A DNA stretch of 64,000 nt from Tissierellales bacterium (GCA_028280805.1 JANQLB010000116.1:1-64000); one strand, 5' to 3'. Positions 35,558-45,551 are shown, counted from the first letter of the stretch. Program-made: numbers and translations. Notes: generated by a model not told the origin, from the letters alone.

Positions 35558-36703
35558 TTGAATTTTGAATTCCCAGTTGGTTTTCATGAATTTCACACAA
35601 ACAATCTGTTAAATTTTCAAATGAACCGTTGGTATTCCACAGGTTTTTTAAAGTATAAAGAATTAAAAGACGCTGCTAAGAGAATAAATAATTTTGACGA
35701 TGCTAAGAAGATTTTTAAAGATATAGCTGAAAAATCAATAAAAAAGGATGATTGGTTAAGAGGTGCTACCTATCTCCGTGCAGCAGAATTTTTTTCTTTA
35801 GGTAATGATCCAGAAAAATCAGAGTTGTACAATGCTTGTATCAAAGCTTATAGAAAAGCTTATGCTGATGAGCCGATTATCTATGAAAAAATACCATATG
35901 AGAAAGGTTATTTACCTGTTATGCGAATCATGACTAAAAAAAACAGTAAAGGTTGGATTTTAATCCATGGAGGTTATGACTCTTTTATTGAAGAATTTTA
36001 TTTTTTTTGCGAGAGTTTTGTAGATGCAGGATATGATATAATCATGTTTGAAGGTCCAGGACAAGGCGGAGCACTTAATCATTATGGAATGACTTTAACA
36101 CATGAATGGGAAAAACCAGTTTCAAAAGTACTAGATTACTACAATATTGAAGATGTTACGCTAATAGGAATATCCCTTGGAGGGTATCTAGCTTCCCGGG
36201 CAGCTGCATATGAAAAAAGGATTAGTCGTTTGGTTATGTACGATATTATTTATGATTTCTATAGGGCGGTTATGTATAAGGCTTCAAAGGCTTTGCATTT
36301 AATAATTGAATTATCACTACCCTTTGAAAATTCCATTGTATGGAGATTAATAGAGAAAAAAATTTCTACAAACCTATTTGCTCAATGGTTGGTACTACAA
36401 GGCTATCATATATATGGTATTAACACCATTGCACAGTACTATAAGTGTATGAAAAAGTATAATACCCGTAAAATATCAAAACTCATTACTCAAGACACTC
36501 TTTTACTTGCTGGAGAGGAAGATATCTATACAGTATTCTTTGAGAAGCAAAAAAAGGCTCTTGTTAATGCAAAATCTGTTACAGGTAGAATATTCACAAA
36601 AGATGAAAATGCATCTCATCATTGTCAGGTTGGAAATATTAAACTGGTATTAGATTATATTTTAGAGTGGATTAAAAAAGGAGATAAGTATGTGGACAGC
36701 TAA
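35558..36703 (+). CDS. alpha/beta hydrolase (FrsA/BAAT-like)
   Basis: A 381-residue cytosolic protein starting at TTG 35558 behind AAGGAGGT. The N-terminal 110 residues are helical; the alpha/beta-hydrolase core has HGGYDSF (oxyanion), nucleophile elbow GISLGG (about residue 209), acidic residue in AGEEDIY and His in ASHHCQ. This lid-plus-core design is typical of FrsA-like esterases. It is co-transcribed with, and overlaps by 14 bases, the TetR gene. It may hydrolyse or detoxify the TetR ligand; substrate unknown. Confidence 0.85.
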   Translation: MNFEFPVGFHEFHTNNLLNFQMNRWYSTGFLKYKELKDAAKRINNFDDAKKIFKDIAEKSIKKDDWLRGATYLRAAEFFSLGNDPEKSELYNACIKAYRKAYADEPIIYEKIPYEKGYLPVMRIMTKKNSKGWILIHGGYDSFIEEFYFFCESFVDAGYDIIMFEGPGQGGALNHYGMTLTHEWEKPVSKVLDYYNIEDVTLIGISLGGYLASRAAAYEKRISRLVMYDIIYDFYRAVMYKASKALHLIIELSLPFENSIVWRLIEKKISTNLFAQWLVLQGYHIYGINTIAQYYKCMKKYNTRKISKLITQDTLLLAGEEDIYTVFFEKQKKALVNAKSVTGRIFTKDENASHHCQVGNIKLVLDYILEWIKKGDKYVDS

Positions 36704-37349
36704 AGAGGGCGATGTACGTAAAAGAGAGTTTATAGAAACAGCTATTAAAATATTTAAAAATAAAGGTTATGAAAAAACATCCATCAATGATATTTTAAAA
36801 GAAATGAATATAACAAAAGGAGCATTTTATTATTATTTTAAATCAAAAGAAGCATTACTAGGGGAAGTAGTAAATGAGTTGATTCAAGGAATCGGAATAA
36901 TGATAAAGGAGGTAGCACAGAGAAATGATTTATCAGCCGTTGCTAAATTGGAAAAAATATTCAAGCAAATGAATCAATACAGAAAGGATAATATATCATC
37001 ATATAGCCGGTTATATGAGTTACAACAAAGAGAAGAAAATGCATTTATTGCTAGAAAGCTTATGAAAAAAACACTTTCTTTAAATATCATACACATTCAA
37101 AATATAATAAACCAAGGTATTGAAGAAGGTGCTTTTAAAACTTCTAACACTTTTGAAACAGCAGAATTATATATAAGATTAGCAACCCTTTGTAAAGAAA
37201 AGGTAATGAATATAATCGCAGATAAGTCTTATAGAGATAACCCTGAAGTAATGCATAAAACAGTAGAAAGTATTTTAATTTTCTACAGTGAAACATTGGA
37301 AAGGGTACTCGGTGCCAAAGAAGGCACATTAAATTTCATGAGTAAATAA
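36690..37349 (+). CDS. TetR-family regulator
   Basis: A 219-residue protein with the TetR DNA-binding domain at about 10-57 (FIETAIKIFKNKGYEKTSIN, MNITKGAFYYYFKSKEALL) and a C-terminal helical ligand domain. AAAGGAG precedes the ATG. It overlaps the hydrolase gene and very likely binds the palindrome at 35499-35534. The intergenic stretch after it (37350-37639) shows no gene. Confidence 0.92.
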   Translation: MWTAKEGDVRKREFIETAIKIFKNKGYEKTSINDILKEMNITKGAFYYYFKSKEALLGEVVNELIQGIGIMIKEVAQRNDLSAVAKLEKIFKQMNQYRKDNISSYSRLYELQQREENAFIARKLMKKTLSLNIIHIQNIINQGIEEGAFKTSNTFETAELYIRLATLCKEKVMNIIADKSYRDNPEVMHKTVESILIFYSETLERVLGAKEGTLNFMSK

Positions 37350-37639
37350 ACATCAGAGTTGATGGGTGAAAATATTAGTCCTAACTTGACACCATCATAT
37401 ATCGTCAAAACTTCTATAATCAAAAAATTTAAACGCTTTTGAGATTATTGCAGCTTTAGTACTGACATAGCAAATTTCTAAAATAAGAATTTTAATAGAA
37501 AAATTACGTTGCGTGTTGTCATGAAAATAAGCATTGAATTTATGTAAAGTTTATCTATAACTAATTAATACCTTTAGATTATTGATTAGATATGCAATAG
37601 TTTTAGTTACTATATTATTTTTTAAAGGGAGACTGATAT

Positions 37640-38554
37640 ATGAATAACAAAAGACCGGAATGTGGAGTTGTAAAAGCAGTTGCGGAAAAGTATTTTGCTC
37701 AAATTATTAGTGTAGAACCTGTTCGTAAAGGAACATCCACATATGTATATCGTGTGAAGACAAGCTCTGGAACATATTATATGCGTTTTTTACCAGAGGA
37801 AGCTAGTTTTGCGACTGAAGTACTGGTACATAGTGCTCTGTGTGCTATAGGTGTCAAAGTACCACAGGTAATTGAATTCGAGCATAAAAATGAAGAAACG
37901 GGACTCTCTGTTATGTTAGTTGATGAAATTCCTGGTATTTGCATAGAAGATAGTAGTTCACAAATAAATTTTAAAGATACACTACGAGAAGCAGGAAGAC
38001 AGTTGGCTAAAATTCACAGTGTCCCTGTAGATGGTTTTGGCTGAATTGATAAAAGAGCTTATAATACACTTAAAGGTGAAAATCACAGCTATGATGAATA
38101 CTTTAGCGAACACCTTGAAAATGACTTACAGCTTCTTCACCAATATCCTTTTTTAGATGAAGAGAAAATTCAGATAAAAGATCTTATGATGACAGCAAAG
38201 AAAATGCTTTACGTAGAAAAGGCTGTTCTTGTACATGGTGATTTTGATATATCACATATTTTCCATACAGAGGGTAAATACAGTGGTATCATTGATTTTG
38301 GAGAGATACGAGCTAATAATCGTCTTTATGATCTAGCCACATTTGCTAGTTTCAATCAGTCTAGAAGATTATATTCATATTTGTTAAAAGGATATTGTGA
38401 AATAGTGCCTCTAACTGACGAAGATTTATATGCCGCAGAACTTATGGCTTTGTTTATAATACTTAGATTTCTAGGCAAAAAGGTAAACACTAATTTCAGT
38501 GAGCATTGGTACAGGTTGGCAAAGAAACAGCTCAATTATATAATTACCATTTAA
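37640..38554 (+). pseudogene. aminoglycoside-phosphotransferase-like gene interrupted by TGA
   Basis: One frame runs from ATG 37640 to TAA 38554 apart from a single in-frame TGA at 38042-38044. The family motif expected there is GFGWID, and the sequence reads GFG-stop-ID, so a Trp TGG has become TGA. Both halves are otherwise well preserved: an N-lobe with YMRFLPEEASFATEV and a C-lobe with VLVHGDFDISHIF (catalytic loop) and GIIDFGEI (metal-binding Asp). Neighbouring genes use TGA as stop, so recoding is unlikely and the gene is probably recently inactivated, or the base is a sequencing error. Confidence 0.85.
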
Positions 38555-38660
38555 CATTAGGTTCTGTTGAGCAAAAAGTAAAATAAAACAATTAAATTAT
38601 TAATAGTTATTGAATTTTCTTTTTCAAACTTAAGAAGTTTGGGATTTATTTTTGTCAATC

Positions 38661-38699
38661 AAAAAAGGGCCGTACACTAATCAATTAGTGCTACAGCCC
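38661..38699 (-). terminator. intrinsic terminator for minus-strand ABC operon
   Basis: Arms GGGC...ACTAAT and ATTAGT...GCCC (38667-38699) with small bulges; on the minus strand the stem runs into TTTTTT. It lies about 190 bases after the stop of the 38888-40621 gene. Otherwise 38555-38887 holds nothing recognisable. Confidence 0.65.
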
Positions 38700-38887
38700 C
38701 TTACTTGAAGGTATTGTTTAGTCTGCATCAATATTATCAACTCTACTTAAGCAGTTTGCGGAGAAATTGACCGGTAAGAACATAGAATAGAGAATCATAC
38801 AATCTGAAATTGCAAGCCGATTCTTAAAGAAAATACTGCAAATACGGATTCTCTAAAGTCTAGACGTTACCATATTAATGCAAAGTA

Positions 38888-40621
38888 TTAATTATTTTGA
38901 TATTGTGTCTTTAACATCGATGAAAAGATTCCTTGTTTTTCTTTTAGTTCCGAAGGTGTACCTGTTTCTGCGATATTACCGTCTTTAATAACAACAATTT
39001 TATCGGCTCCCAAAATTGTTCTCATACGGTGAGCAATAATCAAAACGGTCTTGTTTTTTATAAGCTGACTCAATGCACTTTGGATTTTACTCTCGTTTTC
39101 CGTATCCAGAGATGCCGTAGCTTCGTCAAGCAGGATAATCGGAGCGTCTTTTAGTATTGCTCTGGCGATTGATATACGCTGTCTTTCGCCTCCTGACAAT
39201 CTTTCTCCGTTTTCTCCTATCAAAGTATCGTACCCTTGAGGAAGCTTTTTAACGAATTCATCGCATTGAGCAAGTTGTGCTGCCTTTATGACTTCTTCAT
39301 CCGATGTATCTTTCTTTCCAATACGGATATTATCCATAACACTTGCATTAAAAAGTGTAACATCCTGAAAAACGATTGAAAAACTATTCAAGAGGGTTTC
39401 GGGATCAATCAGGGAAATGTCTTCTCCGCCCAAAGTAATAACCCCTTTGTCTATATCCCAGAAGCGTGCAGAAAGCTTTGCTACCGTACTTTTTCCTCCC
39501 CCTGAAGGTCCTACAAGGGCTGTCACGTTCCCTTGCTTTGCGGTAAAGTTTACATTTTTTAGTGTTTGCACGTCACCTTGATATGAGAAGTCGACGTTTT
39601 TAAATTCAATATCATAGTTTTTAGGATAAAATTCAGTTTTTCCACTCTGTCTTGGCATTTCATCCATCTCTTTCATACGTTTTATACGTACGTTTAGATA
39701 GATAAGTAGGGCAAGATTATTCATTGCATCGATAATCGGGTTATAAATACGCGCGGTAATTACAAGAAAAACAAGGTAAGTAAAAATATTTACCGAACCT
39801 GTGAATAAAAGATAAGCTCCGACCAATATAACACTTGGAAGTCCCAGCTTTAAAAATACATAAGACAGATTAATAAGTGAACCGATTAAAAGTTCTCCTT
39901 TTATCATAAATTTTTCCATATCATCTAACTTTGAGTTTAAAGTATTTGAAAAAGTCCCTTCTCTGTTATAGGCTTTTATTTCATGAGCTGATTCAAGCCC
40001 CTCTTGAATTTTATCTGAAATATCCCTTTTTATATTATACATTTTTACATGCATATTATTTTGAAGCTTTCTCGATAGATAAAAGACTAAGATTGCAAGC
40101 GGAACTACCCAAAATACGGCAAGAGACAGCTGCCAATTATAAAAAAACATGCCTGTTCCCATGATTAGAAGAGTAAATACTGCTGCATAAATTTGAGGAA
40201 CTGAATGGGAAAAGAGCGTCTCTATCTGGGTAGCATCTTCCATTATTGTTGAACTTAAATCAGCAATGTCCTTTTTGCCAAAGAAAGCTAAAGGTAGCTT
40301 TCTTAGTGTTTCAGCCAGACTGATCCGTCTTCGGGCACTTTCTTCGTAAATTTTGATAAAGGTCGAGTTGTATTGAAAGGATGCAACAAAAAACATTACC
40401 AGAAAGAAAGCTAAAGACATAATAATATAGTAGAGAATACTGCTTCCTTGTTTGGATGAAGGATTTAACAGTAAAATCATGTGTTCATCTAAAAATTTAA
40501 AGCCGAGAATTACCGGAATCATAAAACTAATGTGCATTACCACAGTCCAAATAATTGAGTTGAAAAGGTATTTTGAACCTTTTTCAGACATTGCATATTT
40601 ATTTTGAAAATATCTAAGCAT
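38888..40621 (-). CDS. ABC half-transporter, exporter fold (second of pair)
   Basis: A 577-residue protein: membrane domain about 1-325, ATPase about 335-570 with GPSGGGKST, IVFQDVTLF, LSGGERQR, IILLDEATASLDTENE and IAHRMR. Its ATG overlaps the previous gene by 8 bases on the minus strand. The pair resembles IrtAB/YbtPQ-type transporters but has no ECF genes beside it. The higher GC in this pair than in its surroundings, judged by eye, hints at a separate origin. Confidence 0.92.
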   Translation of the reverse strand: MLRYFQNKYAMSEKGSKYLFNSIIWTVVMHISFMIPVILGFKFLDEHMILLLNPSSKQGSSILYYIIMSLAFFLVMFFVASFQYNSTFIKIYEESARRRISLAETLRKLPLAFFGKKDIADLSSTIMEDATQIETLFSHSVPQIYAAVFTLLIMGTGMFFYNWQLSLAVFWVVPLAILVFYLSRKLQNNMHVKMYNIKRDISDKIQEGLESAHEIKAYNREGTFSNTLNSKLDDMEKFMIKGELLIGSLINLSYVFLKLGLPSVILVGAYLLFTGSVNIFTYLVFLVITARIYNPIIDAMNNLALLIYLNVRIKRMKEMDEMPRQSGKTEFYPKNYDIEFKNVDFSYQGDVQTLKNVNFTAKQGNVTALVGPSGGGKSTVAKLSARFWDIDKGVITLGGEDISLIDPETLLNSFSIVFQDVTLFNASVMDNIRIGKKDTSDEEVIKAAQLAQCDEFVKKLPQGYDTLIGENGERLSGGERQRISIARAILKDAPIILLDEATASLDTENESKIQSALSQLIKNKTVLIIAHRMRTILGADKIVVIKDGNIAETGTPSELKEKQGIFSSMLKTQYQNN

Positions 40622-42425
40622 TTTGTCCTCCTTTATTTACAGTATCTTTAGTGACTATTTTCCATGCGACAGATTTTTGGTATTCATCCCACATCTTTTT
40701 GTATATACCGTCTTTATTTATTAACTCTTCGTGGGTTCCTGTTTCCGCAATTTTTCCGTTTTCTATAACTAAAATTCTGTCGACATCTTTTACGCTTGTA
40801 AGACGATGAGCAATCATGAGAGTTGTTTTGCCACGACTAAGCTCTTTAAGGGCTTTTTGGATTAAATGCTCATTTTCGGGGTCTGCAAAGGCAGTGGCTT
40901 CATCTAAAAGTACAATCGGAGCATTTTTGACAATTGCCCTAGCTAACACAATTCTCTGCTGTTCTCCACCTGAAAGATAGGTTCCTTTGGAGCCTATTAT
41001 CGTATCAAGACCCTCAGGCAGGTTTTTTATAATCTCTCTTGATTGGGAAAAATCAATTGCTTTGTTTATTTCTTCTTCTTTCGCGTTTTCTTTTCCAAAA
41101 ACTATATTCTCTCTTAATGATCCTTTAAATAGCTTGGTATTTTGAAAAACAAAAGAAATATTGTCCATCAGTTCTTCTTTATCAATATCCTTGACATTGA
41201 TTCCTCCGACTAATACTTCGCCTTCATCTACATCCCAAAAACGAGCGGCCAATCGGGCAATTGTCGTTTTTCCTCCTCCTGAAGCTCCCACTAGAGCGAT
41301 TGTTTCACCTTCATTTAATTTAAAGCTGATTTTATCTATAGCACGATTGTCACTTCCTTCATAGGAAAACACTACGTCCTTAAACTCCAGGTTGTAAGTA
41401 TTTATGTTTTTCGGGTTTTTGACATAACTCATGCTGGTATAATCCATAAGATTATCCAATCGGTCAATAGCTTGCTCTGCAATTAAAGTATTTTGCTGAA
41501 AATGCATCGATTTCATCAAAAGTAGAGTGAAGGTTGGAGATATAAGAAGGTAAAATATAAAGTCTGCAAGCACAAGGGGGAGATTTTCTCCTCTTCCGAT
41601 TAAAAAGATAGCAATTGGAATTAAAAAGAATGCAGCTGATTGCATAATTGTGGTATAAAATGACATGGGTTTTTGCCAAAGAAGCGTGTACGCACAAATC
41701 ATCTCTTTGTATTTGATGATACTGTCATAAAATCGGTTGAAAGAAAATATGGTTTGACCGAAAGTTTTTACAACCGGAATACCGCGTATATATTCCACCG
41801 ATTCAGAGCTCATTTCCTCCAAAGAATCATAATATTTTTTTTGAAACTCTTTGCCTTTAGAGCTTCTCATGAACCTCATCATTGTTATAAAACCCAACAT
41901 AATTGGAACAATAGAAGCAAGACCCATTCTCCAATCTACAATAAAAATCAGACCTATCAAAATAATGGGAGAGATGATGCTCCCTGCCATATCCGGTAGC
42001 TGATGTGCTAAAAATGTATGAGTTGTTCCTGCTCCGTCGTTGACAATCTTTCGCATTTTTCCGCTTGAATACTTATCAAAAAAACCAAGAGGCATAGATA
42101 GTATTTTTTGCATACCGACTTTTTGCATTCTGGTCTCTACGTGAAAGGCTGTAAGATGTGAACTTAAAATTGCACAAAAATATACCACTAGTCCTCCTAT
42201 TGCACTTGCAAAGGCAAGCCAAGCATAAAAGCTGACATTGGAAACATCAATCGATTGCGGAGCCGATAATATATCACGTGTTATGTACCATACAAGAATA
42301 AAAGGCAAAATGTTAAGAACTGCGGAAATTCCTGACAATACCAATGACAAAGGTAATAGTATTTTCTTCTTACCCATATAAGGCGTAAATCTTTTTAAGA
42401 CAAAAACTTTTTTCTTTTTTGGCAT
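40614..42425 (-). CDS. ABC half-transporter, exporter fold (first of pair)
   Basis: A 603-residue protein with a basic N-terminus, membrane domain about 20-330 and ATPase about 345-590 carrying GASGGGKTT, FVFQNTKLF, LSGGEQQR, IVLLDEATAFADPENE and IAHRLT. AAAGGAGGA precedes the ATG. A Fur-like box lies about 230 bases upstream and a TetR gene further upstream on the same strand. Iron-chelate transport is inferred from the box and from family resemblance; drug export is the alternative. Confidence 0.92.
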   Translation of the reverse strand: MPKKKKVFVLKRFTPYMGKKKILLPLSLVLSGISAVLNILPFILVWYITRDILSAPQSIDVSNVSFYAWLAFASAIGGLVVYFCAILSSHLTAFHVETRMQKVGMQKILSMPLGFFDKYSSGKMRKIVNDGAGTTHTFLAHQLPDMAGSIISPIILIGLIFIVDWRMGLASIVPIMLGFITMMRFMRSSKGKEFQKKYYDSLEEMSSESVEYIRGIPVVKTFGQTIFSFNRFYDSIIKYKEMICAYTLLWQKPMSFYTTIMQSAAFFLIPIAIFLIGRGENLPLVLADFIFYLLISPTFTLLLMKSMHFQQNTLIAEQAIDRLDNLMDYTSMSYVKNPKNINTYNLEFKDVVFSYEGSDNRAIDKISFKLNEGETIALVGASGGGKTTIARLAARFWDVDEGEVLVGGINVKDIDKEELMDNISFVFQNTKLFKGSLRENIVFGKENAKEEEINKAIDFSQSREIIKNLPEGLDTIIGSKGTYLSGGEQQRIVLARAIVKNAPIVLLDEATAFADPENEHLIQKALKELSRGKTTLMIAHRLTSVKDVDRILVIENGKIAETGTHEELINKDGIYKKMWDEYQKSVAWKIVTKDTVNKGGQNA

Positions 42426-42655
42426 ACTGTTATCCTCCTTTATTTAAACATTTTTAAAAATACTTCATTACTCATAATCAGCCATGATTTTGGTATTTAT
42501 GTTTTTTCAATACTTTTAGATATCCAACATTAAAATCGAATTCATATTTATGCAAACAATGTAAAACCACCGTTGTTTGTGTAAATAGTATTTTTAGGTT
42601 TAAAGTTGACTATCTTTATCAACTCCTATTTTTTAATTTAACAGGTGACATAAAT

Positions 42656-42674
42656 GAATATGATAATCATTATC
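42656..42674 (-). promoter_or_regulatory. Fur-like box
   Basis: On the minus strand GATAATGATTATCATATTC matches the 19-bp Fur consensus at 16 positions. It lies between the TetR gene and the ABC pair. The remainder of 42426-42819 has no gene, but includes an imperfect CAAACAA/TTGTTTG inverted repeat near 42553. Confidence 0.65.
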
Positions 42675-42819
42675 ATTACAATATTGTAGATAGCCCTTTA
42701 AAATAAAAAATAAGTCCCTATAAACCTTTTAAATACACATTGAGGAAAGATACTTGAGGATAGTTTGGAGTTCTCTGTCTCATTCCTTCTTTGTCGTGTT
42801 CAATATAGCTGTATCTTTC

Positions 42820-43446
42820 TCATTGTGTTTGATATAAATATAGCTTTTCAATACCCGAATGAACAAAAATTGCCATTTGCTTAACATAATCGTTCACTTC
42901 TTTTCTTTCGGGTTCATGTAAAACAATTTCCTCCAAAAAGCTGACATAGTTAGAGGCAAGCGTATGAACAAACATTTTATTGTTTAAACCTTCATGGCAT
43001 GACTCTGTTTTAGTAAAAAAAGAGAGTACTTTGTAAAAGTTTTGTGCATAAATCTGAATAATTTTTTCCTTATAATTCTGTAGACTTGATCCTGCCGAAC
43101 AAAACAAAAGTAATTTGAAGCTTTCATGATTATCAAGAACTGCTTGTGCACAGCTTTTAAAGCTTTGAATGGTTACTTCATATGAGTCAAGCAGCGCATC
43201 CTTAGTTTTAGAAGCATAGTAACATTGATCATATTGAAAGGCATTTTTGATAAAATTTATAGCCGGAGCTGCAAGCTCACAAAACAAAGCGTCTTTATTT
43301 TCAAAATATGAATAGACAGCACCTTTTGTTAACCCCTCTTTCTCTGCGATTACACGCAGCGAAGCTTCTACATAACCATGTTCAAGAAACTCTCTACGTG
43401 CAGAACTCATAATCTTTTCTTTAATATCGTCTTTCTTTATTTGCAT
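42820..43446 (-). CDS. TetR-family regulator
   Basis: The start is set at ATG 43446 (MQIKKDDIKEK), 6 bases from GGAGGG; an upstream in-frame start at 43464 would include the ribosome site. About 208 residues: DNA-binding domain with SSARREFLEHGYVEASLRVI and GLTKGAVYSYFENKDALF, then a helical ligand domain. It is codirectional with and upstream of the ABC pair 38888-42425, likely controlling it or its own promoter, which has a TATAAT box and a nearby palindrome. Confidence 0.9.
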   Translation of the reverse strand: MQIKKDDIKEKIMSSARREFLEHGYVEASLRVIAEKEGLTKGAVYSYFENKDALFCELAAPAINFIKNAFQYDQCYYASKTKDALLDSYEVTIQSFKSCAQAVLDNHESFKLLLFCSAGSSLQNYKEKIIQIYAQNFYKVLSFFTKTESCHEGLNNKMFVHTLASNYVSFLEEIVLHEPERKEVNDYVKQMAIFVHSGIEKLYLYQTQ

Positions 43447-43486
43447 TTTACCCTCCATAATCAATCAATAAATTCCAGCGGTATTT

Positions 43487-43541
43487 ATTATAGCATTAAA
43501 TTCCTATTTTTTCAACTAGAAATTTTCTGAAACGATTTCAG
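43487..43541 (-). promoter_or_regulatory. promoter and palindrome upstream of TetR gene
   Basis: On the minus strand TTGAAA (43510-43515), 17-base spacer, TATAAT (43487-43492). The perfect palindrome CTGAAATCGTTTCAG lies at 43527-43541 just upstream of the -35, a possible operator. Confidence 0.6.
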
Positions 43542-43670
43542 CACTTTGATATATAAATACAGAGGATACAATAAAAATCAAACTTGTCTTTAGAAAAATT
43601 TAACTGTACAATAAAAAATAAATAGCAATTAAAGAATGTAAAATTGTAAGTAACAGTATGTGAAAAAAGT

Positions 43671-43733
43671 GGACGGTTTCTGACGACACCTATTAATTTT
43701 TTAGGTTTTTATAAGTGTCAGCAAGAACTGTCC
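43671..43733. repeat. REP/RAYT-like inverted repeat
   Basis: GGACGGTTTCTGACGACAC (43671-43689) and GTGTCAGCAAGAACTGTCC (43715-43733) are inverted copies matching at 15 of 19 positions. Such GGACGGTTCTTG...GACAC sequences often flank REP-associated tyrosine transposases in Clostridia (recollection, not searched). No transposase frame remains. Confidence 0.45.
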
Positions 43734-43844
43734 TCTGTTATATATAGTCATGTTCTGTAAATACACTCACTTACTATTTTAAATCATGATATTGCTTACA
43801 TATATAGATGAGATGCTTATTTTCTTAAAAAATTCTCAATAAAT

Positions 43845-43863
43845 GATAATGATAATCATTATT
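43845..43863 (+). promoter_or_regulatory. Fur box
   Basis: GATAATGATAATCATTATT, identical to the box at 5796-5814 and 18/19 to consensus. It lies 527 bases upstream of the AraC gene at 44391; the intervening stretch is AT-rich with no gene seen, so the box may serve a long leader or a lost gene. Confidence 0.75.
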
Positions 43864-44390
43864 GAATAATATATAATATATTGATATAATAATGTTAATA
43901 AAAATTAGTTTCTCATATTGTATGGTTTATCTTTTAAGTTTTTTTCCATATAAGAACCAGATCCCAAGAAATCATTGGGCATGAAGTGATATTTTAATGA
44001 AAGGATACGTATTGGTGATAGATTAAAACGTTTGCCCTTAGGCTTTTGTGCTTAAAGTAGTACTGAAGATTTAAGTGCGATACAAACATCTAATATTTAA
44101 GTATCAAATTCTTGTCATAATAGAAATAATAATTTTATATTTGTACCATAATCATTTTATAATATAATGCATTTAAAAATTGTTACCAAATAAAAATTCT
44201 GGGTCAACAATAAATTTTGTGACAGGTAATACACCAGCTATATATTCCTTAAATTACATTTTATATTAAATTAAAATTTGAGGAAGTATATACATCTATC
44301 TATATAACTTAAAAAGAACATATTATAATTGAAAAATATTCTTTGAGTTTTATATAGATAATATATGTTGATACCAATGAAAGGATTCCC

Positions 44391-45383
44391 ATGTCAATAG
44401 AAAACGCAACCATAAGTGCGAAACGTATGTATGAAGAATCAGAAATTCCATATTGCTTAGTTAATATGTGTGCTAACAGTGCAAGGCGAATTGTTGCAAT
44501 TTCTCCTGAAGATGGTGAGGGAATGCTGATATTGCACAAGGTTTTAGATGGCTTGTATGTAACATATACGGACTACAGACAAAAAGGTATTGACTTTGGC
44601 AATACGCTTATAGAATATAAAGATATCATTGTAATGACACATTACATTAGCGGCAACTCGTATTTCACGTTAGAAAACCAAAAAGCCTTAGCAATAAGAC
44701 CGGGGGATATCGTAATATTTGGCGGCACTATCAATTTCACCAACTCGGTTGTGAACACGGAGCGGTGCAAGTCAGTCGGATTGTACTGTGAATACGATGT
44801 GCTTTTATCTTCTCTTAAAAAGCTTGGGATTGATACTGCCGAGTTGGAGAAATACTGGTTGTTTTCATCTCACAACAACGAAATTTTAGCTAATTCTGAT
44901 AATATTGAATTCAAAGCAGCGGCAAAGAAGCTCGCTGAATATGCCCTTTCAGATAATCGTTTTATGCTGCTGCCAACTGCATTAGAACTCTTGTACTGCG
45001 GGATTGCGGGCTTTAGAAAAACAGCTGTGATAAAAAAACCAAAGCCTTCTGCTTATTATGTTGAAATCGTGTCGCAAGTTAAGCACTTTATAGATAGTGA
45101 CCCTGTCCATTGTATGTCTATTGAGCAGCTTTGCTTCCGATTCGGTCTAAGCCAGACATATTTTAGACGGATTTTTAAGGACTGCTACGGCGTGAGTCCC
45201 TATCATTATATCCTTCATAAAAGGCTTGATCGGAGTAAGGAATTGCTTACAGACAGCGATATGAAAATCTACGAAATTGCTTTTTCACTTGGGTTTGCTT
45301 CATCCAGTAAATTTGCGGAGATATTCAAAAAGACATTTGGATTCCTTCCCTCCGAGTTTCGTAGAGACATGCTAAAGGAGTAA
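44391..45383 (+). CDS. AraC-family regulator
   Basis: A 330-residue protein. The N-terminal two thirds include a cupin-like sensing region (around YFTLENQKALAIRPGDIVIF). The C-terminal AraC domain (about 230-328) has MSIEQLCFRFGLSQTYFRRI and IAFSLGFASSSKFAEIFKKT. GAAAGGA precedes the ATG. The exporter-fold pair at 45881-49376 follows and is the likely target. A Fur box lies upstream. It differs from the PchR-like regulator at 5996 in the N-terminal part, so its inducer may differ. Confidence 0.9.
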   Translation: MSIENATISAKRMYEESEIPYCLVNMCANSARRIVAISPEDGEGMLILHKVLDGLYVTYTDYRQKGIDFGNTLIEYKDIIVMTHYISGNSYFTLENQKALAIRPGDIVIFGGTINFTNSVVNTERCKSVGLYCEYDVLLSSLKKLGIDTAELEKYWLFSSHNNEILANSDNIEFKAAAKKLAEYALSDNRFMLLPTALELLYCGIAGFRKTAVIKKPKPSAYYVEIVSQVKHFIDSDPVHCMSIEQLCFRFGLSQTYFRRIFKDCYGVSPYHYILHKRLDRSKELLTDSDMKIYEIAFSLGFASSSKFAEIFKKTFGFLPSEFRRDMLKE

Positions 45384-45424
45384 ACGGACTATACCATATC
45401 TAACACTGCTCTAATAAAATAGTT

Positions 45425-45514
45425 GGAGTGGGATTAATTGTAATCCTACTCCATTATTGTATTAGAGCCTATTTTAAAGCACACCATTTATATCGAAATG
45501 GTGTGCTTTTATGT
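45425..45514 (+). terminator. two hairpins, second an intrinsic terminator
   Basis: First stem GGAGTGGGATTA / TAATCCTACTCC at 45425-45452. Second stem AAAGCACACCATTT / AAATGGTGTGCTTTT at 45476-45510, a perfect match ending in T residues. They end the AraC transcript. Confidence 0.75.
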
Positions 45515-45519
45515 TGAAA

Positions 45520-45551
45520 AGTGTCTATTGTTTTTCGATGTAGTGTGCTAT
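45520..45551 (+). promoter_or_regulatory. candidate AraC direct repeats
   Basis: AGTGTCTAT (45520-45528) and AGTGTGCTAT (45542-45551) lie 22 bases apart, two helical turns, upstream of the ABC pair. The repeat is short, so this is weak support. Confidence 0.3.

Noticed and set aside
38042-38044. TGA recoded as Trp or selenocysteine in the phosphotransferase-like gene
   Set aside because: Other genes in the window use TGA as a normal stop (for example 5230-5232 and 47609-47611) and TGG for Trp; no selenocysteine element was evident.
43864-44390. Possible small gene between the Fur box and the AraC gene
   Set aside because: Only very AT-rich sequence with frequent stops in all frames; no ribosome site with a following frame of useful length.
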